Below, in pieces: positions 18,859 through 26,514 of a stretch of 64,000 nt of DNA. The notes below the pieces were generated by a model. That model made no database searches, had not been told where the DNA came from, and saw only the letters and a list, made by a program, of their open reading frames with translations. How positions within the stretch are numbered: the first letter of the stretch is position 1; each line of letters opens with the position of its first letter. This stretch comes from Petrimonas mucosa. Lineage in GTDB: Bacteria; Bacteroidota; Bacteroidia; Bacteroidales; Dysgonomonadaceae. A program made the translations under genes and the position numbers. Location: positions 2,969,001-3,033,000 of the forward strand of contig NZ_LT608328.1 in assembly GCF_900095795.1 (NCBI RefSeq), written 5' to 3'.

Positions 18859-19746
18859 CAGGTAACGTTCACCCGTATCGTAATTGAAGGTCAGTATCCG
18901 TTTTTTCTCGGTAAGTTGAGCCACTTTCTGCGCAACTGCAGCAATGGCCGCGCCAGTGGAGATGCCGGCGAGGATACTCTCCTCCTTGGCCAATTTCCGG
19001 GCATATGCAAAGGCATCCTCGTTGGCTACTTTGATAACGCTGTCGAGCACGGTCAGATCCAGTGTATCCGGAATAAAACCTGCTCCAATACCCTGAATAA
19101 CATGCGGCCCGGGACTATCGCCAGAGATTACGGGTGACGCGGCTGGCTCCACGGCAATAACCTGAAGAGATGGGAACTTTTTCTTCAACTCCCTGCCAAC
19201 ACCGGTAATGTGACCGCCCGTACCCACTCCGGTAATCAAGTAATCGAAACCTTCGGGGAAATCATTCAACACCTCTCTCGCCGTTGTCTCTGCATGGACG
19301 GCAATGTTGGCCTGGTTCTTGAATTGCTGCGGAATCCATGAACCGGGGATCTCAGACTGTAGTTCCAGTGCCTTCTCGATAGCACCCTTCATGCCTTTCT
19401 CCCTGGGAGTCAACACCAGTTCCGAACCAAAAATGGTGATCAGGCGACGACGTTCGAGCGACATCGATTCGGGCATCACGATAATCACCTTATACCCCTT
19501 GTAGGCACCTACAAATGAGAGGCCGACACCGGTATTTCCAGATGTGGGCTCGATGATGGTTCCTCCAGGTTTCAGAATCCCTTTCTTCTCGGCATCTTCA
19601 ATCATTGCCAAGGCAATACGGTCTTTGATGCTTCCCTGGGGATTCTGCTTCTCCAATTTGATCCATACTTCGTGATGGGGAAATAACTTGCTTAAACGCA
19701 CGTGAGGCGTGTTCCCGATTGATTCCAGAATGTTGTTGAATTTCAT
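18838..19746 (-). CDS. cysK: Cysteine synthase A (O-acetylserine sulfhydrylase)
   Basis: A 302-residue PLP enzyme making cysteine from O-acetylserine and sulfide. Lys41 in QGSIKDRIA is the expected PLP lysine. [12 protein letters not shown] binds the substrate carboxylate and [13 protein letters not shown] the cofactor phosphate. The gene follows cysE on the same strand after 78 bases and should share its transcript and the upstream cysteine-rich leader. It ends inside the last codons of the convergent mfd gene. Confidence 0.96.
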   Translation of the reverse strand: MKFNNILESIGNTPHVRLSKLFPHHEVWIKLEKQNPQGSIKDRIALAMIEDAEKKGILKPGGTIIEPTSGNTGVGLSFVGAYKGYKVIIVMPESMSLERRRLITIFGSELVLTPREKGMKGAIEKALELQSEIPGSWIPQQFKNQANIAVHAETTAREVLNDFPEGFDYLITGVGTGGHITGVGRELKKKFPSLQVIAVEPAASPVISGDSPGPHVIQGIGAGFIPDTLDLTVLDSVIKVANEDAFAYARKLAKEESILAGISTGAAIAAVAQKVAQLTEKKRILTFNYDTGERYLSVDGLY

Positions 19747-19824
19747 TGTTGTAAATTTTTAAAATGTTATAAATAGTGAGGACCGACCAGCAGATCGCAC
19801 GTCGTGCAATGCCTCCAGCCCGGA

Positions 19825-20646
19825 TCAAATAGTAAAATCGAGGGGTTGTATAAAATTTTTTACCGTTCGGATCTTGACATCCACCGAGTTGTAGACCAGC
19901 GAATAGGGAATGACGCTCTGTGTCAGCCACGCACCACCGCCAATGGTGGAATCATGCCCGATAACCGTATCTCCACCAAGGATCGTTGCATTGGCATAGA
20001 TAACCACATTGTCCTCAACAGTGGGGTGCCGTTTCACATCAGACAGCTTCTTCTCCACGTAAAGAGCCCCCAAGGTTACACCCTGATAGATCTTCACATT
20101 GTCACCAATTTCCGCTGTCTCACCAATCACAATCCCGGTACCGTGGTCCAAAAACAGATTCTTGCCAATCTTTGCCCCTGGATGGATATCGATCCCCACT
20201 TTTGAGTGTGCATACTCGCTAAAAAGACGTGGGATTAAAGGCACATTCAACTGATGCAGTTCGTGCGCCATCCTGTAAATACTCAACGCGAAAAAGCCGG
20301 GATAGGCAATGATCACCTCCTCTACTGATTTGGCGGCAGGATCATTTCTAAGATAGCAGGTTGCATCTTCATACAACCTGTCCCGAATCTCGGGAAACCG
20401 GCTAAAGAATGCATAGACAGCCTGGCTCGCAAATGATTGGCCTTTCAGTCTGGCAATGTTTTCGTTCAAGATCCAGGCACACTCACTCAGTTTTTTTCGA
20501 ATGTTCTCCGGATCAATCTGCTCGCAAACGGGAAACATCTGCGAAAAAAGCGTATCCACTACCTCTTCCAACTTGCATTTGTCTATAGGTATCTCTACGC
20601 GCAACGGTTGAAACTTGTCGATAAGTTCAAATGTTTTCTTAATCAT
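19825..20646 (-). CDS. cysE: Serine O-acetyltransferase
   Basis: A 273-residue enzyme that acetylates serine with acetyl-CoA, the committed and usually feedback-inhibited step of cysteine synthesis. The N-terminal helical domain is followed by left-handed beta-helix hexapeptide repeats from about residue 160 (IHPGAKIGKNLFLDHGTGIVIGETAEIG), with the catalytic His in DHGTG. Its product is used by CysK, encoded directly downstream. A 5' leader of about 140 nt separates it from its promoter and contains a seven-cysteine ORF, suggesting cysteine-responsive expression. Confidence 0.95.
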   Translation of the reverse strand: MIKKTFELIDKFQPLRVEIPIDKCKLEEVVDTLFSQMFPVCEQIDPENIRKKLSECAWILNENIARLKGQSFASQAVYAFFSRFPEIRDRLYEDATCYLRNDPAAKSVEEVIIAYPGFFALSIYRMAHELHQLNVPLIPRLFSEYAHSKVGIDIHPGAKIGKNLFLDHGTGIVIGETAEIGDNVKIYQGVTLGALYVEKKLSDVKRHPTVEDNVVIYANATILGGDTVIGHDSTIGGGAWLTQSVIPYSLVYNSVDVKIRTVKNFIQPLDFTI

Positions 20647-20735
20647 AGGAGGGAGTTGTTAAATGAATAATTTTATATTTGTTGGTTGACTGGAACAATG
20701 AGAGCCACTGTTGATCGGAAGAGGGGGTGATCAAC
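20647..20735 (-). promoter_or_regulatory. Candidate attenuator region between the Cys leader ORF and cysE
   Basis: GTTGATC (20735-20729 on the minus strand), which covers part of the last Cys codon and the stop codon, pairs perfectly with GATCAAC (20716-20710) across a 12-nt loop (ACCCCCTCTTCC). The stem can grow by several G-U and G-C pairs into the preceding Cys codons. Further down, CAACCAACAA and AACAAC just before the cysE ATG are also complementary to the GTTGTT repeat of the Cys codons. No U tract follows, so intrinsic termination is not evident. Alternative pairings that expose or hide the cysE start are plausible but untested. Confidence 0.55.
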
Positions 20736-20778
20736 AACAACAGCAACAACAACAAACACGCATACGCTTTTTATTCAT
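20731..20778 (-). CDS. Leader peptide with seven consecutive cysteines upstream of cysE
   Basis: The minus strand reads ATG, AAT, AAA, AAG, CGT, ATG, CGT, GTT, then TGT TGT TGT TGC TGT TGT TGT and TGA: MNKKRMRV followed by seven Cys. The peptide has 15 residues. It lies about 20 bases behind a TATATTTG -7 box and 84 bases before cysE, on the same strand. The run of cysteine codons in front of a cysteine-biosynthesis operon is the pattern of amino-acid attenuator leaders: ribosomes would stall on it when Cys-tRNA is scarce. Polycysteine leader ORFs acting this way have been described in mycobacteria; I know of none in Bacteroidetes. Confidence 0.8.
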   Translation of the reverse strand: MNKKRMRVCCCCCCC

Positions 20779-20796
20779 TTTTATCTAAGTAGGCAA

Positions 20797-20804
20797 CAAA
20801 TATA
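20797..20804 (-). promoter_or_regulatory. -7 promoter element (TATATTTG) of the cys leader-cysE-cysK operon
   Basis: An exact TAnnTTTG match on the minus strand. Transcription would start around 20790, leaving only about 10-12 nt before the leader ATG. A clear -33 TTG is not seen. Confidence 0.7.
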
Positions 20805-20924
20805 TAACTAATTCTGCATAAAAAACACCCATATCTATTGTTTTGTTCATTTATACAAATAAAAAAAATAGATTTGATTGGAAAATGCCTTTTAATAAAA
20901 CGAGACAAAACAACAGGAGAGCCA

Positions 20925-22913
20925 TTATTTTACATTCCTGATCCTTTCAATAAGCTCGTTTCCCAATGCCTTTTTATCCTCAATATGTCTCAAGGTTGCC
21001 ACCACGAACGGGTTCTTGTCGAATGCTCCGCGCACATATTCAAAGTCCATCGCCTGATCCTGTATATCGCCATCTGAACCGAATCCGGTTTTAAACGATA
21101 ATGAAAACTCTTTTTTAGCGTCATTGTAGATCATCTCATCCAGCTTCACCACGGCTGCCTTCCATTTCTCCACAATCTCGATAATCTCTCCGGCAGTAAT
21201 CGATTCGGGAGTCACATTGTAGAACTCCTGAATCTTCTCCCATGCCCAAGTCCATTCAAGGGTATAATACTGTTCGTGAAGCTCCTTGAAAACTTTATTG
21301 ATCTCCTTAAGCCGGGTAATCTCCCCGTTCTCGATCCGGCAGAGCAGCTTGTCGATCTCCGATTTGGGTGCAATCAGTCCTGAGATATCCACCCACTCGC
21401 CCGTACCTATCGGCGTATCGGGTTTCAACCGTTCCCGGATCTCCACATTTGAAGTAAATCCTGTTTTTTCCAACCTTTTTATGATGGAGTTTCCGAGGAA
21501 CTTGTGAATCACGATCTCATATAGCTCTAATCCCCTCCTCAGGGCTGCGTTCTTTATGATACAGCTCTGATAGGTGTAGATCTCTGAGGTTTCACCAGCC
21601 GTAGCCTGCAGGTTTTTCAAGATTTCCACTCCGGCAAATACTTTCTGAATGGTGTAAGGGCTCAACAGGTTGAAATTGATGTAATCGAGCTTGTTGGGGT
21701 CCCGCCTTTTGTCCCGTTCAGGCCACTTCTTGGCATCACGGATTGTACCCACGCTCCTCAGGTTTATGGCCGGGGCGAGGTGAGTAGCGTTGTTATTTTC
21801 CACCAGGTATGAGAAGGGCAGGTTTGAGGTGTCTGAATGTTGATAATGTCTGCCCAGAATCAGGGAGAAGGGGCCTACTTTTGCCGGCCAGAGCACATAG
21901 GAGTTGCTTGTTGTCTTTGCTCCACGTTCAATAATCCCCTGGTGGATCGGGCCCAGTTTATACATGTGGTTGCTTTGATTTGATCCTGATCCGGCATTCA
22001 TGAACGAGAACATGCCGGCAATCAACAAGGTGGATTTGTGGTGGGTTACCGTATAGGGTCCGGCAAAAAGGGCACAAGCTTCACCGTTCTCACCCTGACA
22101 ATTACTGAAAAAGAGCGAGTCGGAGGCGGAATAACCGTGATCGAGGTGGCAAGCCTGCCCGATGAAGCAGCGGGAGATGATAGATCCCCCTTCCACCCTG
22201 GAACCGGATGAGATAATGAAATCCTCGGCAATCACATTTCTGCCGACATAGACCGGTGCCTGCCCGTTGCTGTTTATGCTCCCGTTCTTCAGCTTCATGG
22301 CACCAGTAATCTTGCTGTAACTGCCAATCTTCACATTCTTGATGTATCCCACGTTTACAATCATGGCATGATCACCGATATACCCCATCTCTGATGCATG
22401 CTTCCTGGCATAAAAATCGACCATTGCCCTCATCCGCCTGATCAGGTTGGGCCGATGTCTGTAGAGCGAGTAGACGTAGGCAAAATGCGCGGAGAGTTTA
22501 TCGTGAATATGTACCTCGCGTCCACCCGACTCGTTCAGAACATTCACCTCCGTGCCGTTTCCGAAAGTTGTCATGCCGTCCACCAGGATGACATCCACAT
22601 TCTGGATAAAGCAATTGTCGCCGATAACATAGTTGGCAATGTAGTTCTGGATGTTTTCAATCACCACATTGTTACCGATTTCACAATTATGGATGACCGC
22701 GTTGTTGATGCAGGCGTGCTTCCTTAATCCACCGGCCAGTTCAAACTCCTCGTCCAGCAAGCCGATCCTGATTTTTCCCGAGAAACGGGTATTCTTAACA
22801 AAATGGGGATTAAAGCCGGGTGCTACCGTCACAAGGGTCCAGTCGTCACATTCGCAATTCTGGCTTTTCAGCAGGTCGATTTCCTGATCTGTCAAACTCC
22901 TTTCTTTGTACAT
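20925..22913 (-). CDS. DUF4954-family protein with left-handed beta-helix repeats
   Basis: A 662-residue cytoplasmic protein without signal peptide. The first about 350 residues show hexapeptide-type repeats (for example IHNCEIGNNVVIENIQNYI), giving a long left-handed beta-helix as in sugar-nucleotide and acyl transferases. The C-terminal part is helical. The protein is widespread in Bacteroidetes as DUF4954 and its substrate is not known to me. It has its own -7 box at 22942, placed directly after the terminator of the upstream gene, so it is transcribed alone. Confidence 0.8.
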   Translation of the reverse strand: MYKERSLTDQEIDLLKSQNCECDDWTLVTVAPGFNPHFVKNTRFSGKIRIGLLDEEFELAGGLRKHACINNAVIHNCEIGNNVVIENIQNYIANYVIGDNCFIQNVDVILVDGMTTFGNGTEVNVLNESGGREVHIHDKLSAHFAYVYSLYRHRPNLIRRMRAMVDFYARKHASEMGYIGDHAMIVNVGYIKNVKIGSYSKITGAMKLKNGSINSNGQAPVYVGRNVIAEDFIISSGSRVEGGSIISRCFIGQACHLDHGYSASDSLFFSNCQGENGEACALFAGPYTVTHHKSTLLIAGMFSFMNAGSGSNQSNHMYKLGPIHQGIIERGAKTTSNSYVLWPAKVGPFSLILGRHYQHSDTSNLPFSYLVENNNATHLAPAINLRSVGTIRDAKKWPERDKRRDPNKLDYINFNLLSPYTIQKVFAGVEILKNLQATAGETSEIYTYQSCIIKNAALRRGLELYEIVIHKFLGNSIIKRLEKTGFTSNVEIRERLKPDTPIGTGEWVDISGLIAPKSEIDKLLCRIENGEITRLKEINKVFKELHEQYYTLEWTWAWEKIQEFYNVTPESITAGEIIEIVEKWKAAVVKLDEMIYNDAKKEFSLSFKTGFGSDGDIQDQAMDFEYVRGAFDKNPFVVATLRHIEDKKALGNELIERIRNVK

Positions 22914-22941
22914 ATTTGAACTTATTTACAATTTTTCATAG

Positions 22942-22949
22942 CAAATATA
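22942..22949 (-). promoter_or_regulatory. -7 promoter element (TATATTTG) of the DUF4954 gene
   Basis: An exact consensus 29 bases before the ATG at 22913, immediately after the upstream terminator hairpin. Confidence 0.7.
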
Positions 22950-22950
22950 G

Positions 22951-22987
22951 AAAAAATCCCATACGCTGCTTACTACAGCATATGGGA
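22951..22987 (-). terminator. Intrinsic terminator after the 61-aa membrane protein gene
   Basis: On the minus strand TCCCATATGCTG pairs with CAGCGTATGGGA (one G-U pair) across a short loop and is followed by TTTTTT. Confidence 0.8.
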
Positions 22988-23007
22988 AACAATACCGATT
23001 CAGGCAA

Positions 23008-23193
23008 TCAGCCCAATAGAGCCTTGAAAGCTTCGTATACCAGAAAAGCTGGCCATACAAGCGCTTTCAGAAAACCCAGCACACCCATCCAGAGAGTTGT
23101 TGCAGACGATATGTACCAAACGGCCGCACCAATCATTCCAAGTCCATAAACAGCGTCACCTGCGGATCCGCTTCCTTGCATTTTTCTACCCAT
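23008..23193 (-). CDS. Small (61-aa) inner-membrane protein
   Basis: MGRKMQGSGSAGDAVYGLG is followed by two hydrophobic stretches (about 17-33 and 36-58) with a short turn, so a hairpin in the inner membrane is likely. The gene lies 73 bases behind recA on the same strand, with its own terminator behind it, which supports a real gene. Similar small membrane proteins occur in Bacteroidetes; the role is unknown to me. Confidence 0.7.
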   Translation of the reverse strand: MGRKMQGSGSAGDAVYGLGMIGAAVWYISSATTLWMGVLGFLKALVWPAFLVYEAFKALLG

Positions 23194-23266
23194 GGTCTTG
23201 AAAATTTAACGTGAAAAAATCTATCCAGAAGGGATTCACGCTGTAGCGACAGGGTTGGGAACAGGC

Positions 23267-24280
23267 CTATTTCTTCTCTTTTAACGCCTCAAAGATCAGT
23301 TTCTCGAGTTCGTCCGCCAACTCCGGGTTATCCTTGATAACCGCTTTGGTAGCGTCGCGCCCCTGAGCCAACTTCGAATCCTTGTAACTGTACCACGATC
23401 CGCTCTTTTTGATCACGTTCAGCTCAGCACCCAGGTCCACGATTTCACCTTCACGCGATATTCCCTCGCCATACATTATGTCGAACTCCGCCTTACGGAA
23501 AGGAGGAGCCACCTTGTTCTTCACTACTTTTACACGGGTCTGGCTTCCCTGTACCTCATCGCCATCTTTCAACTGGCCAATCTTTCGGATATCGAGACGA
23601 ACCGAAGCATAGAACTTCAGGGCATTTCCACCGGTGGTGGTCTCAGGATTGCCAAACATTACACCAATCTTTTCCCTCAACTGGTTAATAAAAATACAGG
23701 TTGTATTGGTTTTTCCAATCGTTGAGGTAAGTTTACGCAATGCTTGGGACATCAGTCGGGCCTGCAGTCCCACGTTCGACTCACCCATATCGCCTTCGAT
23801 CTCCTTTTTCGGGGTAAGTGCCGCAACTGAGTCAATTACAACAATATCCACTGCCGATGAACGGATCAACTGTTCGGCAATCTCCAGCGCCTCTTCACCA
23901 CTGCTGGGCTGCGAGATAAGCAGATCGTCGGTATCCACTCCCAACTTCTCGGCGTAAAACCTGTCGAAAGCATGTTCCGCATCTATAAAGGCAGCCACGC
24001 CTCCCGCTTTTTGGGCTTCGGCAATAGCATGGATGGCCAGCGTGGTTTTACCGGAAGACTCCGGACCATATATCTCAATGATCCGGCCGCGTGGGTATCC
24101 ACCAACTCCCAAGGCGGCATTCAGTCCGATTGAACCCGTAGGTATCACCGACACCTCTTCCACCTTCTCTTCGCCCATCTTCATGATTGCCCCTTTACCG
24201 TAGGTCTTTTCAATCTTATCCATCGCGGCACGAAGTGCCTTGAGTTTCTCACTGTTTTGTGGGGTCTCTTTTTCTGCCAT
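23267..24280 (-). CDS. recA: Recombinase RecA
   Basis: A 337-residue DNA-strand-exchange ATPase and SOS co-protease. Walker A is GPESSGKTT, Walker B lies in [10 protein letters not shown], and loop L1/L2 segments ([21 protein letters not shown], split here for length, and [22 protein letters not shown]) are present. Length and N-terminus are standard. It follows bcp on the same strand after 72 bases without a clear -7 box, so co-transcription with bcp is possible. Confidence 0.98.
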   Translation of the reverse strand: MAEKETPQNSEKLKALRAAMDKIEKTYGKGAIMKMGEEKVEEVSVIPTGSIGLNAALGVGGYPRGRIIEIYGPESSGKTTLAIHAIAEAQKAGGVAAFIDAEHAFDRFYAEKLGVDTDDLLISQPSSGEEALEIAEQLIRSSAVDIVVIDSVAALTPKKEIEGDMGESNVGLQARLMSQALRKLTSTIGKTNTTCIFINQLREKIGVMFGNPETTTGGNALKFYASVRLDIRKIGQLKDGDEVQGSQTRVKVVKNKVAPPFRKAEFDIMYGEGISREGEIVDLGAELNVIKKSGSWYSYKDSKLAQGRDATKAVIKDNPELADELEKLIFEALKEKK

Positions 24281-24352
24281 ACTCCTATTTTTTATTTTTC
24301 TTTTTTTCTGTTTTTATATTACCCGCTCAAAGTGAGGGATAAGCTGTTTGCA

Positions 24353-24811
24353 TCACTGGTTCAGTATCTGTTCTGCATGATTCTTCGTATCCACCTTCCG
24401 TCCTTCAATAATGTGGCTAACGGTACCGGTCTCGTCGATCAGGAATGTAGTGCGGACAGTCCCCATATAGCTCTTTCCATAATTCTTCTTCTCCTGCCAG
24501 ACGCCAAACTCCTGGACAAGTCGCTTATCCACATCGGCAATCAAGGTAAAAGGCAAATCATACTTCTCGATGAATTTCCGGTGAGAAGCCTCACTGTCTA
24601 CACTCACACCAACGACCTCATAACCGGCCTTTTTCAACTCCGTATATCCGTCCCGAAGACTGCAAGCCTGGGCGGTACACCCCGGAGTACTGTCTTTCGG
24701 ATAGAAATAGAGCGCCAGTTTCCTGCCTGCAAAATCGGCCGATTTCACAACCTTTCCATCCTGAGCGGTACCCAATATCTCGGGAATCTTGTCTCCAATC
24801 TGTAATGCCAT
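24353..24811 (-). CDS. bcp: Thiol peroxidase of the Bcp/PrxQ type
   Basis: A 152-residue cytoplasmic peroxiredoxin reducing hydrogen peroxide and organic peroxides through thioredoxin. Peroxidatic Cys45 (YPKDSTPGCT) and resolving Cys50 show the Cys-x4-Cys pattern of the Bcp group. A -7 box lies 29 bases upstream of the ATG, and recA follows. Confidence 0.95.
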   Translation of the reverse strand: MALQIGDKIPEILGTAQDGKVVKSADFAGRKLALYFYPKDSTPGCTAQACSLRDGYTELKKAGYEVVGVSVDSEASHRKFIEKYDLPFTLIADVDKRLVQEFGVWQEKKNYGKSYMGTVRTTFLIDETGTVSHIIEGRKVDTKNHAEQILNQ

Positions 24812-24839
24812 AGTTTTTCAATTTTGTGTGTAGAGAGAT

Positions 24840-24847
24840 CAAAGATA
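24840..24847 (-). promoter_or_regulatory. -7 promoter element (TATCTTTG) of bcp
   Basis: An exact TAnnTTTG match on the minus strand between dprA and bcp. Confidence 0.65.
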
Positions 24848-24900
24848 GTGATTTTTTAATTAAGAAACTGCTCCCTTTGAATAGAGCCTGAACTAAAATT

Positions 24901-26010
24901 TCAGATCAATTTATAGACTCCACCGGGTAAAGCCCTCACCACTTTCTTCATTTCAAGCTCAAGCAATGTAAAGAATAGGTCAGAAACCGGAAGGTTGAGT
25001 TCGATACTCAACATGTTCACATGCATGGATTCAACCTTGGAGAGAAGTTGAAAAACTTTTTCTTCCGTTTCGTTCAGCTCTGGAAAAAGTTCCATCTGCA
25101 GGGGTTGTTTGGCTTTTGTGTCACCATCCCACCCCATCTGGTTGATAAAGGCTGCGCTGTTTTGCAATAATAGTGCCCTGTTCGTGGCAATCAGGGTGTT
25201 GCACCCTGTTGATCGGGCATCGGTTGTTCTTCCCGGCACGGCAAAAACCTCGCGAAAATAGGAGTTTGCAATCTCTGCGGTTATGATTGAGCCGCCTTTC
25301 TCGCCCGATTCAACCACTACAACTGCATCAGCCATACCGGCCACAATACGGTTCCTCTTTACAAAGTTGTATCTGTCGGGTTCGGTATCAGAGGGGAACT
25401 CCGTAACCCAACCTCCCCTCTCCAGCATCTCCTCAGCCGTTTTCCGGTGAAGGGCAGGATAGATCCGGTCCAATCCGTGAGCCAGCACTGCAACCGTAGC
25501 AACCCTGTTCTCCACCGCGGTTCGGTGTGCACATATATCTATTCCGTAAGCCAGTCCACTTACAATGAGGATATCGGGGAAAAGGAGCGACAACTCTCCA
25601 ACAAACTGCCGGCACCATTCTAGTCCGTACCTCGACGCATTCCGTGTTCCAACAACACTCACCACTTTGGGGAGGTTGTAGCTGACCTCTCCTTTGCAAT
25701 ACAGCAAGACAGGAGCATCGATGCAGTTTGTCAACCGGGAAGGATAGTCCTCCTGGGTATAGAAGAGCACCTTTATGCCATGCTTGTCGATAAACTGAAG
25801 CTCTTTTTCAGCTCTTCTCAACACCTCGGGATTCAGGATCTCATCGATCAGCCGGTGTGACAGACCTGGAATCTTTTTCAGGTTCGATCTTTTCTCGTGA
25901 AAGAGAGCCTCCTCGTCACCTACCGCATTGATCAGGTTCCGCGCGTGTACCGCCCCTACTCCCGGTATAAAGGTCAACGCTATCTGATATAGGGTTTTAT
26001 CGGCTATCAT
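24901..26010 (-). CDS. dprA: DNA-processing protein DprA
   Basis: About 369 residues. DprA loads RecA on incoming single-stranded DNA during transformation. N-terminal helix-hairpin-helix-like region (FIPGVGAVHARNLI), Rossmann core with VGTRNASRYG, SGLAYGIDICAH and the phosphate-binding stretch near AVVVVESGEKGGSI, then a C-terminal winged-helix domain. The start at MIADKTLYQ (26010) is preferred, because the longer frame from 26094 overlaps the upstream thioesterase gene. The spacing to that gene is then 22 bases, so they are probably one operon. Confidence 0.93.
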   Translation of the reverse strand: MIADKTLYQIALTFIPGVGAVHARNLINAVGDEEALFHEKRSNLKKIPGLSHRLIDEILNPEVLRRAEKELQFIDKHGIKVLFYTQEDYPSRLTNCIDAPVLLYCKGEVSYNLPKVVSVVGTRNASRYGLEWCRQFVGELSLLFPDILIVSGLAYGIDICAHRTAVENRVATVAVLAHGLDRIYPALHRKTAEEMLERGGWVTEFPSDTEPDRYNFVKRNRIVAGMADAVVVVESGEKGGSIITAEIANSYFREVFAVPGRTTDARSTGCNTLIATNRALLLQNSAAFINQMGWDGDTKAKQPLQMELFPELNETEEKVFQLLSKVESMHVNMLSIELNLPVSDLFFTLLELEMKKVVRALPGGVYKLI

Positions 26011-26032
26011 GGCGAGATCGGGATTACTCACT

Positions 26033-26434
26033 TCATATATACTCCCTGAACGCTTCGTCAAACAACTCAGGCTTGGCCAGCTTTCCGTTGACAAGATTTA
26101 CCACTTCAATCTTTGCCCGCGCACAAAGCACATTATCGGGCTGACGAAAAATCTCCTGATGAAAAATATATTTCACCCCCACCCTTTCGATCCGCGACAC
26201 AGTGCAATTAAACCTGTCCATTCCGATCAGCGGAACCTTGTAGCGAATCTCCACGCGGGAGACAACAGCATCCACTCCCTGCAGGTGAAGCTGATGAAAG
26301 TTCAACCCCACCTTTTCCAGAAACTCGTGGCGCGTAACCTCAAAATAGTGCTGGTAGTTGGCGTTATTCACATGCCCTTGCGTGTCGCACTCGTAGTCTC
26401 GCACTTTCATTGTATGCGTAAAAGCTGGATTCAT
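26033..26434 (-). CDS. Acyl-CoA thioesterase, YbgC/4HBT family
   Basis: A 133-residue hot-dog-fold enzyme expected to hydrolyse acyl-CoA thioesters. The family motif around VRDYECDTQGHVNNANYQHYFE carries the catalytic Asp17 and the HVNNANY helix. The gene is upstream of dprA in the same transcript and has a good promoter (-33 TTG and -7 TACTTTTG). Its substrate is unknown. Confidence 0.9.
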   Translation of the reverse strand: MNPAFTHTMKVRDYECDTQGHVNNANYQHYFEVTRHEFLEKVGLNFHQLHLQGVDAVVSRVEIRYKVPLIGMDRFNCTVSRIERVGVKYIFHQEIFRQPDNVLCARAKIEVVNLVNGKLAKPELFDEAFREYI

Positions 26435-26466
26435 AGAAAACCTAATTCCGGATTAGCTCGTTATCA

Positions 26467-26497
26467 CAAAAGTACAAAATTCAGCAATATGGGTCAA
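26467..26497 (-). promoter_or_regulatory. Promoter of the thioesterase-dprA operon
   Basis: TACTTTTG (-7 element, 26467-26474) with TTG at 26495-26497 and a 20-base spacer, all on the minus strand: a complete Bacteroidetes promoter. Confidence 0.75.
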
Positions 26498-26514
26498 GTA
26501 GATCCGGTCCCCGT

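Noticed and set aside
20731-20760. CAACAACAACAG run read as a simple microsatellite
   Set aside because: The run is in frame between an ATG and a stop, includes one TGC codon, lies behind a promoter element and in front of cysE on the correct strand; this fits a coding leader better than a random repeat.
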